A program made the position numbers and the translations under genes. A DNA stretch of 62,354 bases, taken from NCBI GenBank assembly GCA_947641735.1, contig CANRQR010000004.1:1-62354 (forward strand), written 5' to 3'. Under the pieces are notes generated by a model. That model saw only the letters and a list, made by a program, of their open reading frames with translations, ran no database searches and was not told where the DNA came from. Each line of letters opens with the position of its first letter. The first letter of the stretch is position 1. Below are positions 30,139-37,159 of the stretch, one piece after another. Source of the DNA: an uncultured Lactobacillus sp. (GTDB lineage Bacteria; Bacillota; Bacilli; Lactobacillales; Lactobacillaceae).

Positions 30139-31140
30139 ATGCAAAAAGTAGAAGAATTGTATCCGAAATTTCAGACAGCAGTCGAGCATTTGCAAAAAGC
30201 GTTAAATGTTTCTTTCTCATCTGCACTAACAGAGACTTTTGATAATTTAGAAAATGGAAAAATCAAAGTTGAGTCAGGTGCTCCTGATAAGGAAACTGTC
30301 GCTAAGTTGACTGAAGAATATCGTCAATTGAATTATGAGAATTTACCACGATCCTTAAAGGTGCAGGTATTCACCTTATTAACTTTAAAAGCTATTGCTC
30401 AAGACGCTAGTGATTATAATTTAATGCCAACCCCTTCAGTAATTGCTACAGTAATTGCTTTAATTTGGCAAAAAATTGTCCCAGCTGGAGAAAAGACAGT
30501 GGTTGATCCCGCTATTGGAACAGGAAATTTGCTTTATTCGATTATTAGACAATTAATTCAAGAAAATCACTCGCAAAACAATTACCATTTGATTGGAATT
30601 GATAATGATGAATCGTTATTAGATTTAGCAGATATTGGTGCTCATCTTGAAGATTTGAAAATTGATTTATATTGTCAAGATGCGTTAGATCCATGGATGA
30701 TTCAAAAAGCTGATGTGATAGTAAGTGACATACCAGTTGGTTACTATCCACTAGATAACAATGCTCAACGTTTTGAAAATCATGCTAAAGAGGGACATTC
30801 TTTTGCTCATACTTTGTTTATTGAACAAATTGTGAATAATCTTAAGCGTGACGGATTTGCATTTTTAGTAGTACCAAAGTTATTATTTACAGGTAAGGGA
30901 TCAACTGAATTTATGACTTGGTTAGCTAAAAAAGTAAATATTCAAACAATTGTTGATTTGCCTGATGATATGTTTTCAAGTAAAGTTCAGCAAAAATCAA
31001 TTTTAGTTTTCCAAAATCATGGTGAAAAAGCTGTAGAGCGTGAAGTATTGGTAGCTAAGTTAGATTCTTTAAAGAAACCAGATTCTCTAGTAGCATTTAA
31101 TATGAAATTAAATGACTGGTATCAAAACGATAAAAAATAA
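30139..31140 (+). CDS. YtxK-like class I SAM methyltransferase
   Basis: 333-residue putative methyltransferase of the N6-adenine fold. The SAM site is VVDPAIGTGNLLYSI (near residue 120) and the catalytic-motif position reads SDIPVGYYP in place of NPPY, as in the YtxK family, so methylation of DNA is doubtful. The comG-ytxK-ackA gene order is conserved in many Firmicutes and links this gene to the competence and acetate kinase region. Confidence 0.85.
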   Translation: MQKVEELYPKFQTAVEHLQKALNVSFSSALTETFDNLENGKIKVESGAPDKETVAKLTEEYRQLNYENLPRSLKVQVFTLLTLKAIAQDASDYNLMPTPSVIATVIALIWQKIVPAGEKTVVDPAIGTGNLLYSIIRQLIQENHSQNNYHLIGIDNDESLLDLADIGAHLEDLKIDLYCQDALDPWMIQKADVIVSDIPVGYYPLDNNAQRFENHAKEGHSFAHTLFIEQIVNNLKRDGFAFLVVPKLLFTGKGSTEFMTWLAKKVNIQTIVDLPDDMFSSKVQQKSILVFQNHGEKAVEREVLVAKLDSLKKPDSLVAFNMKLNDWYQNDKK

Positions 31141-31160
31141 TTTATATAGAGGTATATAAA

Positions 31161-32360
31161 ATGAAAAAAGTTTTAGCAGTAAACTCAGGTAGCTCATCAT
31201 TTAAGTACAAATTGTTCTCTCTTGATAATGAAGAAGTAATTGCATCTGGTATGGCTGACCGAGTTGGTTTACCAGGGTCAGTATTTACAATGACACTAGC
31301 AGACGGTAGTCAACATGATGAAGAAAATGATATTGCTACTCAGGAAGAAGCTGTTCAAAAGCTACTTAATTGGCTTAAAGAATATAACGTTATTGATTCT
31401 TTAGATGATATAGCTGGTGTGGGTCACCGTGTTGTTGCTGGTGGTGAGGAATTTACTGACAGTACTATTATTACTAAGGATAATCTTTGGAAGATTTATA
31501 ACATTAGCGATTATGCACCTTTACATAACCCAGCTGAAGCTGATGGAATCTATGCTTTTATGAAAGTTTTACCAAATGTACCAGAAGTTGCTGTTTTTGA
31601 TACTTCTTTCCACCAAACTTTAGATCCAGTTCAATATTTATATTCAGTACCTTATAAATACTATGAAAAATTCCGTGCTAGAAAATATGGTGCTCACGGA
31701 ACTTCTGCACGTTATGTTTCTCGTCGTACAGCAGATCTTTTAAATAAGCCTGTAGAAGATTTAAAGATGGTTATTTGCCATTTAGGAAGTGGTGCATCAG
31801 TTACTGCAATCAAAGATGGGAAATCTTTTGATACTTCTATGGGATTCAGTCCTGTTGCAGGTATTACAATGAGTACTCGAAGTGGTGACGTTGATCCATC
31901 TCTTCTTCAATTTATTATGAAGAAGGGTGATATTGGTAGCTTTAACGAAGTTATTAAAATGCTTAACACCGAATCTGGTTTACTTGGTCTTTCAGGTGTT
32001 TCACCAGATATGAGAGATATTGAAAAAGCTATTAAGAATGGTGATCAACAAGCTAAGCTTACTAAGGATATTTTCATTAATAGAATTGTTCGTTATATTG
32101 GGGCTTATATGACTGAGATGGGCGGATTAGACGTTTTGGTCTTTACTGCCGGAATTGGTGAACATGATGCAAGTGTTAGAAAGCAAATTATGGATGGTCT
32201 TACTTGGCTTGGACTTAAATATGATGAAGACGCTAATAAAGCTAACCGTGAAGGGAAAATTACTACACCAGATTCAAAAATTGATGCAATGATTGTTCCA
32301 ACCAATGAAGAATTAATGATTGCTAGAGATGTTGTACGTTTGGCTAAATTAGATAAGTAA
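31161..32360 (+). CDS. ackA: Acetate kinase
   Basis: Makes ATP and acetate from acetyl phosphate, completing the pathway begun by pta (8127). The 399-residue product shows LAVNSGSSSFKYKL, GHRVVAGGE, DTSFHQTLD, HLGSGASVTAI and VFTAGIGEHD. It is the last host protein gene before the tmRNA and prophage. Confidence 0.97.
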   Translation: MKKVLAVNSGSSSFKYKLFSLDNEEVIASGMADRVGLPGSVFTMTLADGSQHDEENDIATQEEAVQKLLNWLKEYNVIDSLDDIAGVGHRVVAGGEEFTDSTIITKDNLWKIYNISDYAPLHNPAEADGIYAFMKVLPNVPEVAVFDTSFHQTLDPVQYLYSVPYKYYEKFRARKYGAHGTSARYVSRRTADLLNKPVEDLKMVICHLGSGASVTAIKDGKSFDTSMGFSPVAGITMSTRSGDVDPSLLQFIMKKGDIGSFNEVIKMLNTESGLLGLSGVSPDMRDIEKAIKNGDQQAKLTKDIFINRIVRYIGAYMTEMGGLDVLVFTAGIGEHDASVRKQIMDGLTWLGLKYDEDANKANREGKITTPDSKIDAMIVPTNEELMIARDVVRLAKLDK

Positions 32361-32374
32361 TAGAGAATAGTAGT

Positions 32375-32404
32375 TTGTGGATTTTTAATTGTGAGTGTGA
32401 TACC
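32375..32404 (+). promoter_or_regulatory. Possible ssrA promoter
   Basis: TTGTGG (32375) and GATACC (32399) are 18 bases apart, placing a start near 32412-32417, where mature tmRNA begins. The -10 match is weak. Confidence 0.3.
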
Positions 32405-32509
32405 ATTGAAGCATCTGGGGATGTTTTGGGATTCGACAGGCGTAGATTCGCGTTGACTGCGATTCGTAGGTCACGTCTACGTTAAAAACGTCACAGTTAA
32501 ATTATAACT

Positions 32510-32545
32510 GCAAATAACGAAAATTCTTACGCAGTAGCTGCTTAG
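32510..32545 (+). other. tmRNA tag reading frame
   Basis: GCA AAT AAC GAA AAT TCT TAC GCA GTA GCT GCT TAG encodes the degradation tag ANNENSYAVAA; the terminal AVAA is typical of a protease-targeting tag. Confidence 0.9.
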
Positions 32546-32749
32546 TCAGCCTGCGTGATCCAATGATGGATTGCTCGTGTCTGTCTGCGGGTCTTACCAT
32601 TTAACGAGCTACGTTTAACTACTTACCTTAATAGTTAGAAATAAGATTCTTAGGTTAGTTTTGATAGTTTAGCCCTGTTATATGGCGTTTTATCAAAGCG
32701 AAATTTAAGTAATGTAACTATGATCGTAGAGGTTAGCGACGAAATACGT

Positions 32750-32780
32750 TTGGACAGGGGTTCAATTCCCCTCATCTCCA
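32750..32780. other. Probable attL core region (3' end of ssrA)
   Basis: The tmRNA T-arm and acceptor 3' strand next to an integrase gene form the usual attB type for tyrosine recombinases. The exact core cannot be set because attR lies outside the window. Confidence 0.6.
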
Positions 32781-32789
32781 TAGATAAGA

Positions 32790-32830
32790 ATAAAAACCGC
32801 TCTATATCAACATTTAGAGCGGTTTTTATT
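32790..32830. terminator. Symmetric terminator between ssrA and int
   Basis: AAAAACCGCTCTA with TAGAGCGGTTTTT around a short loop. It lies on the prophage side of the junction, so the phage seems to supply a terminator for tmRNA and possibly for int on the other strand. Confidence 0.85.
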
Positions 32831-32833
32831 TGT

Positions 32834-32855
32834 TTTTGATACAATTTTGATACAA
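32834..32855. repeat. Tandem TTTTGATACAA repeats (integrase arm-site candidates)
   Basis: Two perfect head-to-tail copies of TTTTGATACAA (32834-32844, 32845-32855) lie between the attachment site and the int stop. Such tandem repeats beside the core are typical arm-type integrase binding sites. Confidence 0.5.
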
Positions 32856-32865
32856 TAAACGATTT

Positions 32866-33984
32866 TTAAATATTTAATGAGTTCATATAACTTCTGATAT
32901 TTTCCATGCCTTCTTGGGTGGCATGAGTATAATGTTCAGTCATTTCTATACTGTTATGACCCATGACTGCTTCTACGTCGGTTCTTTCTTGATTTTTGTT
33001 AAGAGTAGCATAGGTATGTCTAAAACCGTGTATGGTAATTTTTTTAAGGGATTTATCAGCATTATAAATTGCTTGTAACCATCTATCGGGTTTTGAAAGA
33101 TTAACGTAATTATTACTAATGCCATGAAAAATTATAGGGCAAATAATTTTTTGCTGTTTTCGATATTCTTTAAGAACGCTAATCATATGTTCAGTAAGTG
33201 GAATTGGCCGATTTGAAGTTAAACTTTTAGGTGTTTGAACAATTAATTTATTATCTATTCCTAAAGCTAAAGTTTTTGTGATGGAAACAGTTTTGGCTTC
33301 CCAGTCAATATCGGACCAAGTTAAAGCTAATGCTTCGGATTTTCTAATTCCTGAAGTAGCTAGCAAGAGAAAATAAGTATAGCTACGATAATTTTGTTTT
33401 TTTGCAACTTTTAAAAATTGCTTTAATTGATCTAATGTATAGAAATTTTTTTGAATATTTCTACGACGTCTTTTTGTCTTTCGAGGAATAATAACTGCAT
33501 TAACTGGATTATATATTTTTTGACAGTATCTTAGTGCGGCCCCATAATCATAAATTTGACTAAATCGATTAATGACTTCTTTGTACTTAACTAAATTTTT
33601 ATAAAGTGAGTTAACCCAAGACTGAAATTTGGCAGTATCAATTTGATCTATATAATCATTCCCAAACCATGGCTTGATATGCACCTTATAATTAATCGCT
33701 GTTTTATTAGCTGTAGATTGTTTAACAGTCTCTTTATAGGCTTCAAACCATACTTTATAAACTTCATCTACTGTATGTTGTTTAGGCTTAATGTAGCCTT
33801 TAACGCCTTTAGCGATAAGTTCATCATAAACTTCCTTAGCTTCATTATAAGTAGCAAATTTTCTTTTAGTGATTTGGATAGGTTGCTCGGTTACAGGATC
33901 TTTACCTAAATAAGCATGGAACATGTAACGAACATCACCATTTTTTAATTTATATTGTTTTATGTGTTTATCTCTTTTTGGCAT
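32866..33984 (-). CDS. int: Phage tyrosine integrase
   Basis: 372-residue site-specific recombinase. An N-terminal AP2-like arm-binding region (about 1-65) is followed by a SAM-like core-binding domain (about 70-165) and the catalytic domain with the first Arg in TSGIRKSEALALTWSD, HGFRHTYATL and GHNSIEMTEHYTHA (Tyr nucleophile). All of R-HxxR-H-Y are present, so it should be active. The ATG is preceded by AGGAGG. It is adjacent to ssrA, identifying the left prophage end. Confidence 0.96.
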   Translation of the reverse strand: MPKRDKHIKQYKLKNGDVRYMFHAYLGKDPVTEQPIQITKRKFATYNEAKEVYDELIAKGVKGYIKPKQHTVDEVYKVWFEAYKETVKQSTANKTAINYKVHIKPWFGNDYIDQIDTAKFQSWVNSLYKNLVKYKEVINRFSQIYDYGAALRYCQKIYNPVNAVIIPRKTKRRRRNIQKNFYTLDQLKQFLKVAKKQNYRSYTYFLLLATSGIRKSEALALTWSDIDWEAKTVSITKTLALGIDNKLIVQTPKSLTSNRPIPLTEHMISVLKEYRKQQKIICPIIFHGISNNYVNLSKPDRWLQAIYNADKSLKKITIHGFRHTYATLNKNQERTDVEAVMGHNSIEMTEHYTHATQEGMENIRSYMNSLNI

Positions 33985-34000
33985 AATAAAAAACCTCCTA

Positions 34001-34030
34001 TTGTAGCCTAAATAGGAACTCTGCTACAAT
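34001..34030 (+). promoter_or_regulatory. Candidate rightward promoter inside an inverted repeat
   Basis: TTGTAG (34001) and TACAAT (34025) are 18 bases apart and lie inside the inverted repeat TATTGTAG/CTACAATA (33999-34006, 34024-34031). They would start a rightward transcript near 34037. Confidence 0.35.
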
Positions 34031-34036
34031 AAGAGG

Positions 34037-34147
34037 GCAGAGTCCTAGTTTATGGCTTTGTTAATCGAAAATATTTATGTTTTGAGCTATTGGCGTAGCT
34101 CATTTCCTTATCCCACTGATGTTGGCGCATCGGTGGGATTTTTTGTT
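34037..34147 (+). ncRNA. Candidate prophage small RNA
   Basis: There is no open frame here, but there are two consecutive hairpins with the same six-base loop TTGGCG: GAGCTA/TAGCTC (34084-34101) and CCCACTGATG/CATCGGTGGG (34112-34137). The second is followed by ATTTTTTG and looks like a rightward terminator. Neighbouring genes are on the minus strand, so this terminator needs a transcript of its own. A promoter candidate precedes it. No family match is known to me. Confidence 0.45.
34110..34146 (+). terminator. Rightward intrinsic terminator between int and leftward genes
   Basis: CCCACTGATG and CATCGGTGGG (one wobble) around TTGGCG, followed by T6. It points right although both flanking genes run left. 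Confidence 0.7.
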
Positions 34148-34186
34148 TTATCTGGCTTTTATCGTCTTCAAGATATGGGACAAAAT

Positions 34187-34513
34187 TTATTTATTATTTT
34201 CTTTAAGTAATTTGATTATTTCATCATTTTGCTTAATTAAACGATCATTTTGACGAATCTGCATCCAATTCTGTCGTTCAAGAACCAATTGTTCAGCATA
34301 AATAGTTTTAATGCCTGAATCCTGAAACTGCGAAATAGTTCCTTTAGCTTGACTCATATCAATAATGACATCCATTGGGACTTTATTTTCTTCGGCATAA
34401 ATATCTTTGATTTTATTTTCTTCTAAATATTTATTTCTTTTTTGTTGTTCCTTTATGGCAGTTTCTTCTCTTGCACGTTTTATACGTTCTTCACGATTTC
34501 CAAATAATGACAT
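34187..34513 (-). CDS. Prophage coiled-coil protein, unknown function
   Basis: 108-residue charged protein in the lysogeny module. The N-terminal third is basic and helical (REERIKRAREETAIKEQQ) and the C-terminus (RQNDRLIKQNDEIIKLLKE) is a probable coiled coil. No membrane helix. It is likely cotranscribed with the membrane protein just upstream and may be expressed in the lysogen. I do not recognise the family. Confidence 0.6.
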   Translation of the reverse strand: MSLFGNREERIKRAREETAIKEQQKRNKYLEENKIKDIYAEENKVPMDVIIDMSQAKGTISQFQDSGIKTIYAEQLVLERQNWMQIRQNDRLIKQNDEIIKLLKENNK

Positions 34514-34529
34514 AAAAAATTTCCACCAA

Positions 34530-35321
34530 TTAATAATAAACTATACTTCTTTTTTTCTGTACAATAGTTCTTCCAGTATATAAATGACGACCTTTAGGAT
34601 TATCACCATGCTTATTATAAATGTAAACATTAGTAATATTTGTTGAAGTATCATCAACTCGTAAAAGGAGTGGGAGATGGTCACCAGGATTCCATAGAAT
34701 GTATAGTAAGTCACCATCTTGAGTAGTTTTAAACGCACTTGGATTGTTTTGAATGCTTTCAGATGATTTAGTTCCAAAATATTGGGCTGAACTTTTTAGG
34801 GAACTTTCTCTACTTTTCGCATTTTTCTTTTTCTGTTGTGCGGCTTTTTCACCTTGTTTTTGAATTTGTGGTGCACCAGTAGATGCAGCAGTTAATCTTT
34901 TATTTTCATCAAAGCCTAAGTCCACTATATCTTTACCATAAGTAAGATTTATAAAACCTCTGTCGTTTTCTTCTTCACTGGGCTTAACTCGCATAATACT
35001 TTTTACTTCATTAAGAGACATACCGTACTTTAATTTTTTTGCTCGTGATAACAGAGTCTCTTTTGAAACAACGTATTTATCATCTTGCTTAGATGAATTT
35101 GCTTTTTTCTTTTTTTCGGTTTTCTTTTTATTATCAGCTTTTTCCTGTCGCTCTTCTTTAGTAACTTCTTGTTTATATTCAGGTGTTAAAGTCATTAAAC
35201 CTGTGAAAACTACAGTCGCTATTACAGAAGCAATTACTAATTTTTTATTATGTCTTTTCAACCAAAAGTAAAATATGCTTCCAAAGGATAGAACTATTAA
35301 AAGTGAAAGTAATGGCCCCAT
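34530..35321 (-). CDS. Prophage membrane protein, lysogenic-conversion candidate
   Basis: 263-residue protein with two N-terminal membrane helices (PLLSLLIVLSFGSIFYFWL and LVIASVIATVVFTGLMTL), a Lys/Glu-rich linker, then a segment SRAKKLKYGMSLNEVKSIM resembling the start of SmpA/OmlA-type domains, another Lys/Gln linker and a beta-rich end. The start at 35321 is chosen because GGAGG lies five bases before it. Located between int and the repressor, the usual place for superinfection-exclusion or other lysogen-expressed genes; this role is inference. Confidence 0.65.
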   Translation of the reverse strand: MGPLLSLLIVLSFGSIFYFWLKRHNKKLVIASVIATVVFTGLMTLTPEYKQEVTKEERQEKADNKKKTEKKKKANSSKQDDKYVVSKETLLSRAKKLKYGMSLNEVKSIMRVKPSEEENDRGFINLTYGKDIVDLGFDENKRLTAASTGAPQIQKQGEKAAQQKKKNAKSRESSLKSSAQYFGTKSSESIQNNPSAFKTTQDGDLLYILWNPGDHLPLLLRVDDTSTNITNVYIYNKHGDNPKGRHLYTGRTIVQKKRSIVYY

Positions 35322-35378
35322 TTTATCCTCCATACTTATATATTTTTTTAGTTTAACGTCATTGCGGACAATTATTGC

Positions 35379-35783
35379 TTATAGCGATTTTAAATATTGA
35401 ATAGTCCAATCTTTATAAGAGGGTGGAATACAGTAATAATACATAAAATTATCTACATTCCATTCTTCTTTAGGAATATCCTCAAAATAATAATTGGCAA
35501 GAATTTTAATACCTGTTTTATGCGCATTTACTTCTATAGGGGATGAACTACTATCACCACAATAATAAAACTTACCTTTGTCTCCATTAAAAATATGGCC
35601 AATTTCATGAGCTATTTCTAACGGTAAACCTTCTTCGTCATTATTAAGATTAATGACCATTTTTCGGTTAGTAGTATTGCAACAAGAAGGGGTGCCAGGA
35701 TGAAGTAAGTGAGTAGCTTCAAATTGAATATTGTGAGCCATCGCAAAATTAAATAAATAAGTAACTGTTAAATTATTCATCAT
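35379..35783 (-). CDS. ImmA/IrrE-family metallopeptidase
   Basis: 134-residue zinc peptidase with the active-site motif HEIGHIFNG and upstream beta strands (VINLNNDEEGL). In ICEBs1 and related elements ImmA cleaves the partner XRE repressor to trigger induction. It overlaps the repressor gene by 11 bases, and the repressor lacks its own S24 peptidase domain, so this is the expected antirepressor protease. Confidence 0.88.
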   Translation of the reverse strand: MMNNLTVTYLFNFAMAHNIQFEATHLLHPGTPSCCNTTNRKMVINLNNDEEGLPLEIAHEIGHIFNGDKGKFYYCGDSSSSPIEVNAHKTGIKILANYYFEDIPKEEWNVDNFMYYYCIPPSYKDWTIQYLKSL

Positions 35784-36102
35784 CGTTTTTAAGCAACCTT
35801 CTTATAATCTTTAAGTCTTCTGGAGGGATAGGCCTGCCTTGGAAAGTAAAAATAGTGTCATCATCATCTAAATCAGCTTGAGATTTATTATTAGATGAAG
35901 GATTATGATCATCTGTTAATCCTTTTAAATAGTCTGTAGTAGTATTTAACACTTTGGCTACTGCTGCCAGAGCGTCTGAACCTGGCTTATTAGTTTTCCA
36001 TTTGTAAATAGAATTGGTTCCTAATTTTGCCTTATCATTTACCTCACGAAGAGACATTTTCTTTATTTTTGCTAATTTTTTAGTTCTGTCAAATTCAATC
36101 AT
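35773..36102 (-). CDS. XRE-family phage repressor (CI-like)
   Basis: About 109 residues from ATG 36102. The helix-turn-helix spans roughly residues 14-50 (MSLREVNDKAKLGTNSIYKW), followed by a Ser/Asn/Asp linker and the C-terminal segment GRPIPPEDLKIIRRLL, a common feature of ImmR-type repressors cleaved by ImmA. An in-frame TTG at 36129 has no Shine-Dalgarno, so I prefer 36102. It is divergent from the Cro-like gene across an operator-rich gap. Confidence 0.87.
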   Translation of the reverse strand: MIEFDRTKKLAKIKKMSLREVNDKAKLGTNSIYKWKTNKPGSDALAAVAKVLNTTTDYLKGLTDDHNPSSNNKSQADLDDDDTIFTFQGRPIPPEDLKIIRRLLKNDDE

Positions 36103-36133
36103 ATCAAGGGTTTCTCCAATCCTTGACAAAATT

Positions 36134-36360
36134 ATTTAGAAAATATTCTAAATATGTGTTGACTATTTAGAATATTTAGGCAATAATAGTTTTGTCAACA
36201 AGTTACGAAACATTTTTAAAAACAAGTTTATAAATATAATAAATAGCATTTTTCAAGTATGGGGATACTGTTTAAACGCTTATTTGTTATACATTGATAT
36301 TAGTAAATTTTCTAAAATATGTCAATAATTTCTAAACTTTTTTCTAAATAAATTTCGAAA
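36134..36360. promoter_or_regulatory. Lysogeny switch operator region
   Basis: Near-palindrome ATTTAGAAAATATTCTAAAT at 36134-36153, a related ATTTAGAATATTTAG at 36165, and TTTCTAAA half-sites at 36309, 36329 and 36341 followed by TTTCGAAA at 36353 (steps of 20, 12 and 12). Minus-strand promoter candidates are TTGACA (36198-36193) with TATTCT, and TTGACA (36325-36320) with TAATAT at exactly 17 bp. A plus-strand candidate is TTGACT (36159) with AATAAT at 17 bp. Confidence 0.7.
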
Positions 36361-36389
36361 CGTTAGACAGAAAGAGAGATGAAGAATAT

Positions 36390-36599
36390 ATGCCAATTGA
36401 GGAGAGATTAGAAAATGCTAAGAATCAGGTTGAAATGGAAATAAAGACAGCTTTGTTAAGTAAGAACATGACTCAATCTGAGTTAGCAGACTTGTTAGGA
36501 GAAAGTAGAACAAGGATTAATTTGGCTATTAAAGGTAATACTAATCCTAGATCAGTTAAGATTCGAAAGAAGATTTACAAAGTTTTAGGAATGGAGTGA
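36390..36599 (+). CDS. Cro-like HTH protein
   Basis: 69-residue DNA-binding protein. The helix-turn-helix is at about residues 30-52 (TQSELADLLGESRTRINLAIKG). First gene of the rightward early operon, divergent from the CI-like repressor, the standard place of Cro. Confidence 0.85.
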   Translation: MPIEERLENAKNQVEMEIKTALLSKNMTQSELADLLGESRTRINLAIKGNTNPRSVKIRKKIYKVLGME

Positions 36600-36603
36600 T
36601 CTC

Positions 36604-36867
36604 ATGGAGGCTATAGAAAAAGCTAATGGCTTAGTAAGCGAGGCTTTTGAATTGGTTTATAAAGATGCTAAATCAAAAGCTCCAAAATTAAAAAATCCAA
36701 TGTATGGATATTTTAATAAAACAAAAGCTTCAGTTTACCTAGGTATTAGTCGGACTACGTTCGATGTTTGGCTAAAAAAATATCAAATTCCCTACACAAT
36801 GATTGATGGAATTCGTAGATATGCCAAAAAAGATTTAGATAAATTTATGGAGGAACATAAGCGATGA
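36604..36867 (+). CDS. Excisionase-like / HTH DNA-binding protein
   Basis: 87-residue protein whose C-terminal half is a MerR/excisionase-type winged helix: NKTKASVYLGISRTTFDVWLKKYQIP, then DGIRRYAKKDLDKFMEEHK. It could be the phage excisionase or an early regulator. It overlaps the next small gene by four bases. Confidence 0.7.
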   Translation: MEAIEKANGLVSEAFELVYKDAKSKAPKLKNPMYGYFNKTKASVYLGISRTTFDVWLKKYQIPYTMIDGIRRYAKKDLDKFMEEHKR

Positions 36868-37013
36868 GTAAATGGATCAATTATAAAATTAATGAATTTA
36901 TGGGTACTGACTTCACAGTGAGGGAAACCGAAATCTTGAGTTTAGGCAGTATTATCACAGCGTTAATGATTTTCACGTTCGTTATGTATACCGCAATTTT
37001 CCCAAACATCTAA
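36864..37013 (+). CDS. Small membrane protein
   Basis: 49-residue product starting at ATG 36864 (ATGA overlap). The N-terminal half is polar, and SIITALMIFTFVMYTAIF forms one C-terminal membrane helix. Too short for many gene finders. Function unknown. Confidence 0.65.
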   Translation: MSKWINYKINEFMGTDFTVRETEILSLGSIITALMIFTFVMYTAIFPNI

Positions 37014-37017
37014 GGAG

Positions 37018-37158
37018 GTGGGGACAACGTTAAGCAAGACAACGATTAATAACTTAATTGCTAACAGTAATGCTTTTAGCAACGGACAAAAAAAGCCGTT
37101 ACCTGCGCCAACAGATAACGACCAACAAAGTAAATATATTTATACAAGAGGATTATAA
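37018..37158 (+). CDS. Small early ORF with uncertain start
   Basis: An open frame of up to 46 codons ending in a TAA two bases before the next gene. A full-strength Shine-Dalgarno AAGGAGGTG lies at 37012-37020. The only standard start in frame is GTG 37018, inside that Shine-Dalgarno; the codon at the right distance is ACG 37027. The peptide is polar, with SKTTINNLIANSNAFSNG. It may be translated weakly from ACG or have lost its start. Confidence 0.4.
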   Translation: MGTTLSKTTINNLIANSNAFSNGQKKPLPAPTDNDQQSKYIYTRGL

Positions 37159-37159
37159 C

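Larger units (their letters stand above)
32417..32780 (+). ncRNA. ssrA: tmRNA (SsrA), prophage attachment site at 3' end
   Basis: Rescues stalled ribosomes together with SmpB. The 5' GGGGATG pairs with 3' CATCTCC as the acceptor stem, GGGATTCGACAGG is the conserved 5' domain, and GGTTCAATTCCCC is the T-arm. The tag frame at 32510-32545 encodes ANNENSYAVAA and a stop. The discriminator A is at 32780 and the next bases are TAG, so CCA is not encoded here. The phage integrase follows 86 bases later, so the prophage most likely integrated into this 3' end and preserved the gene. Confidence 0.95.

Noticed and set aside
33994..34030. Minus-strand TTGTAG/TACAAT as the int promoter
   Set aside because: Transcription would start inside or after the AGGAGG site of int, removing it; a coincidence of the inverted repeat is more likely.
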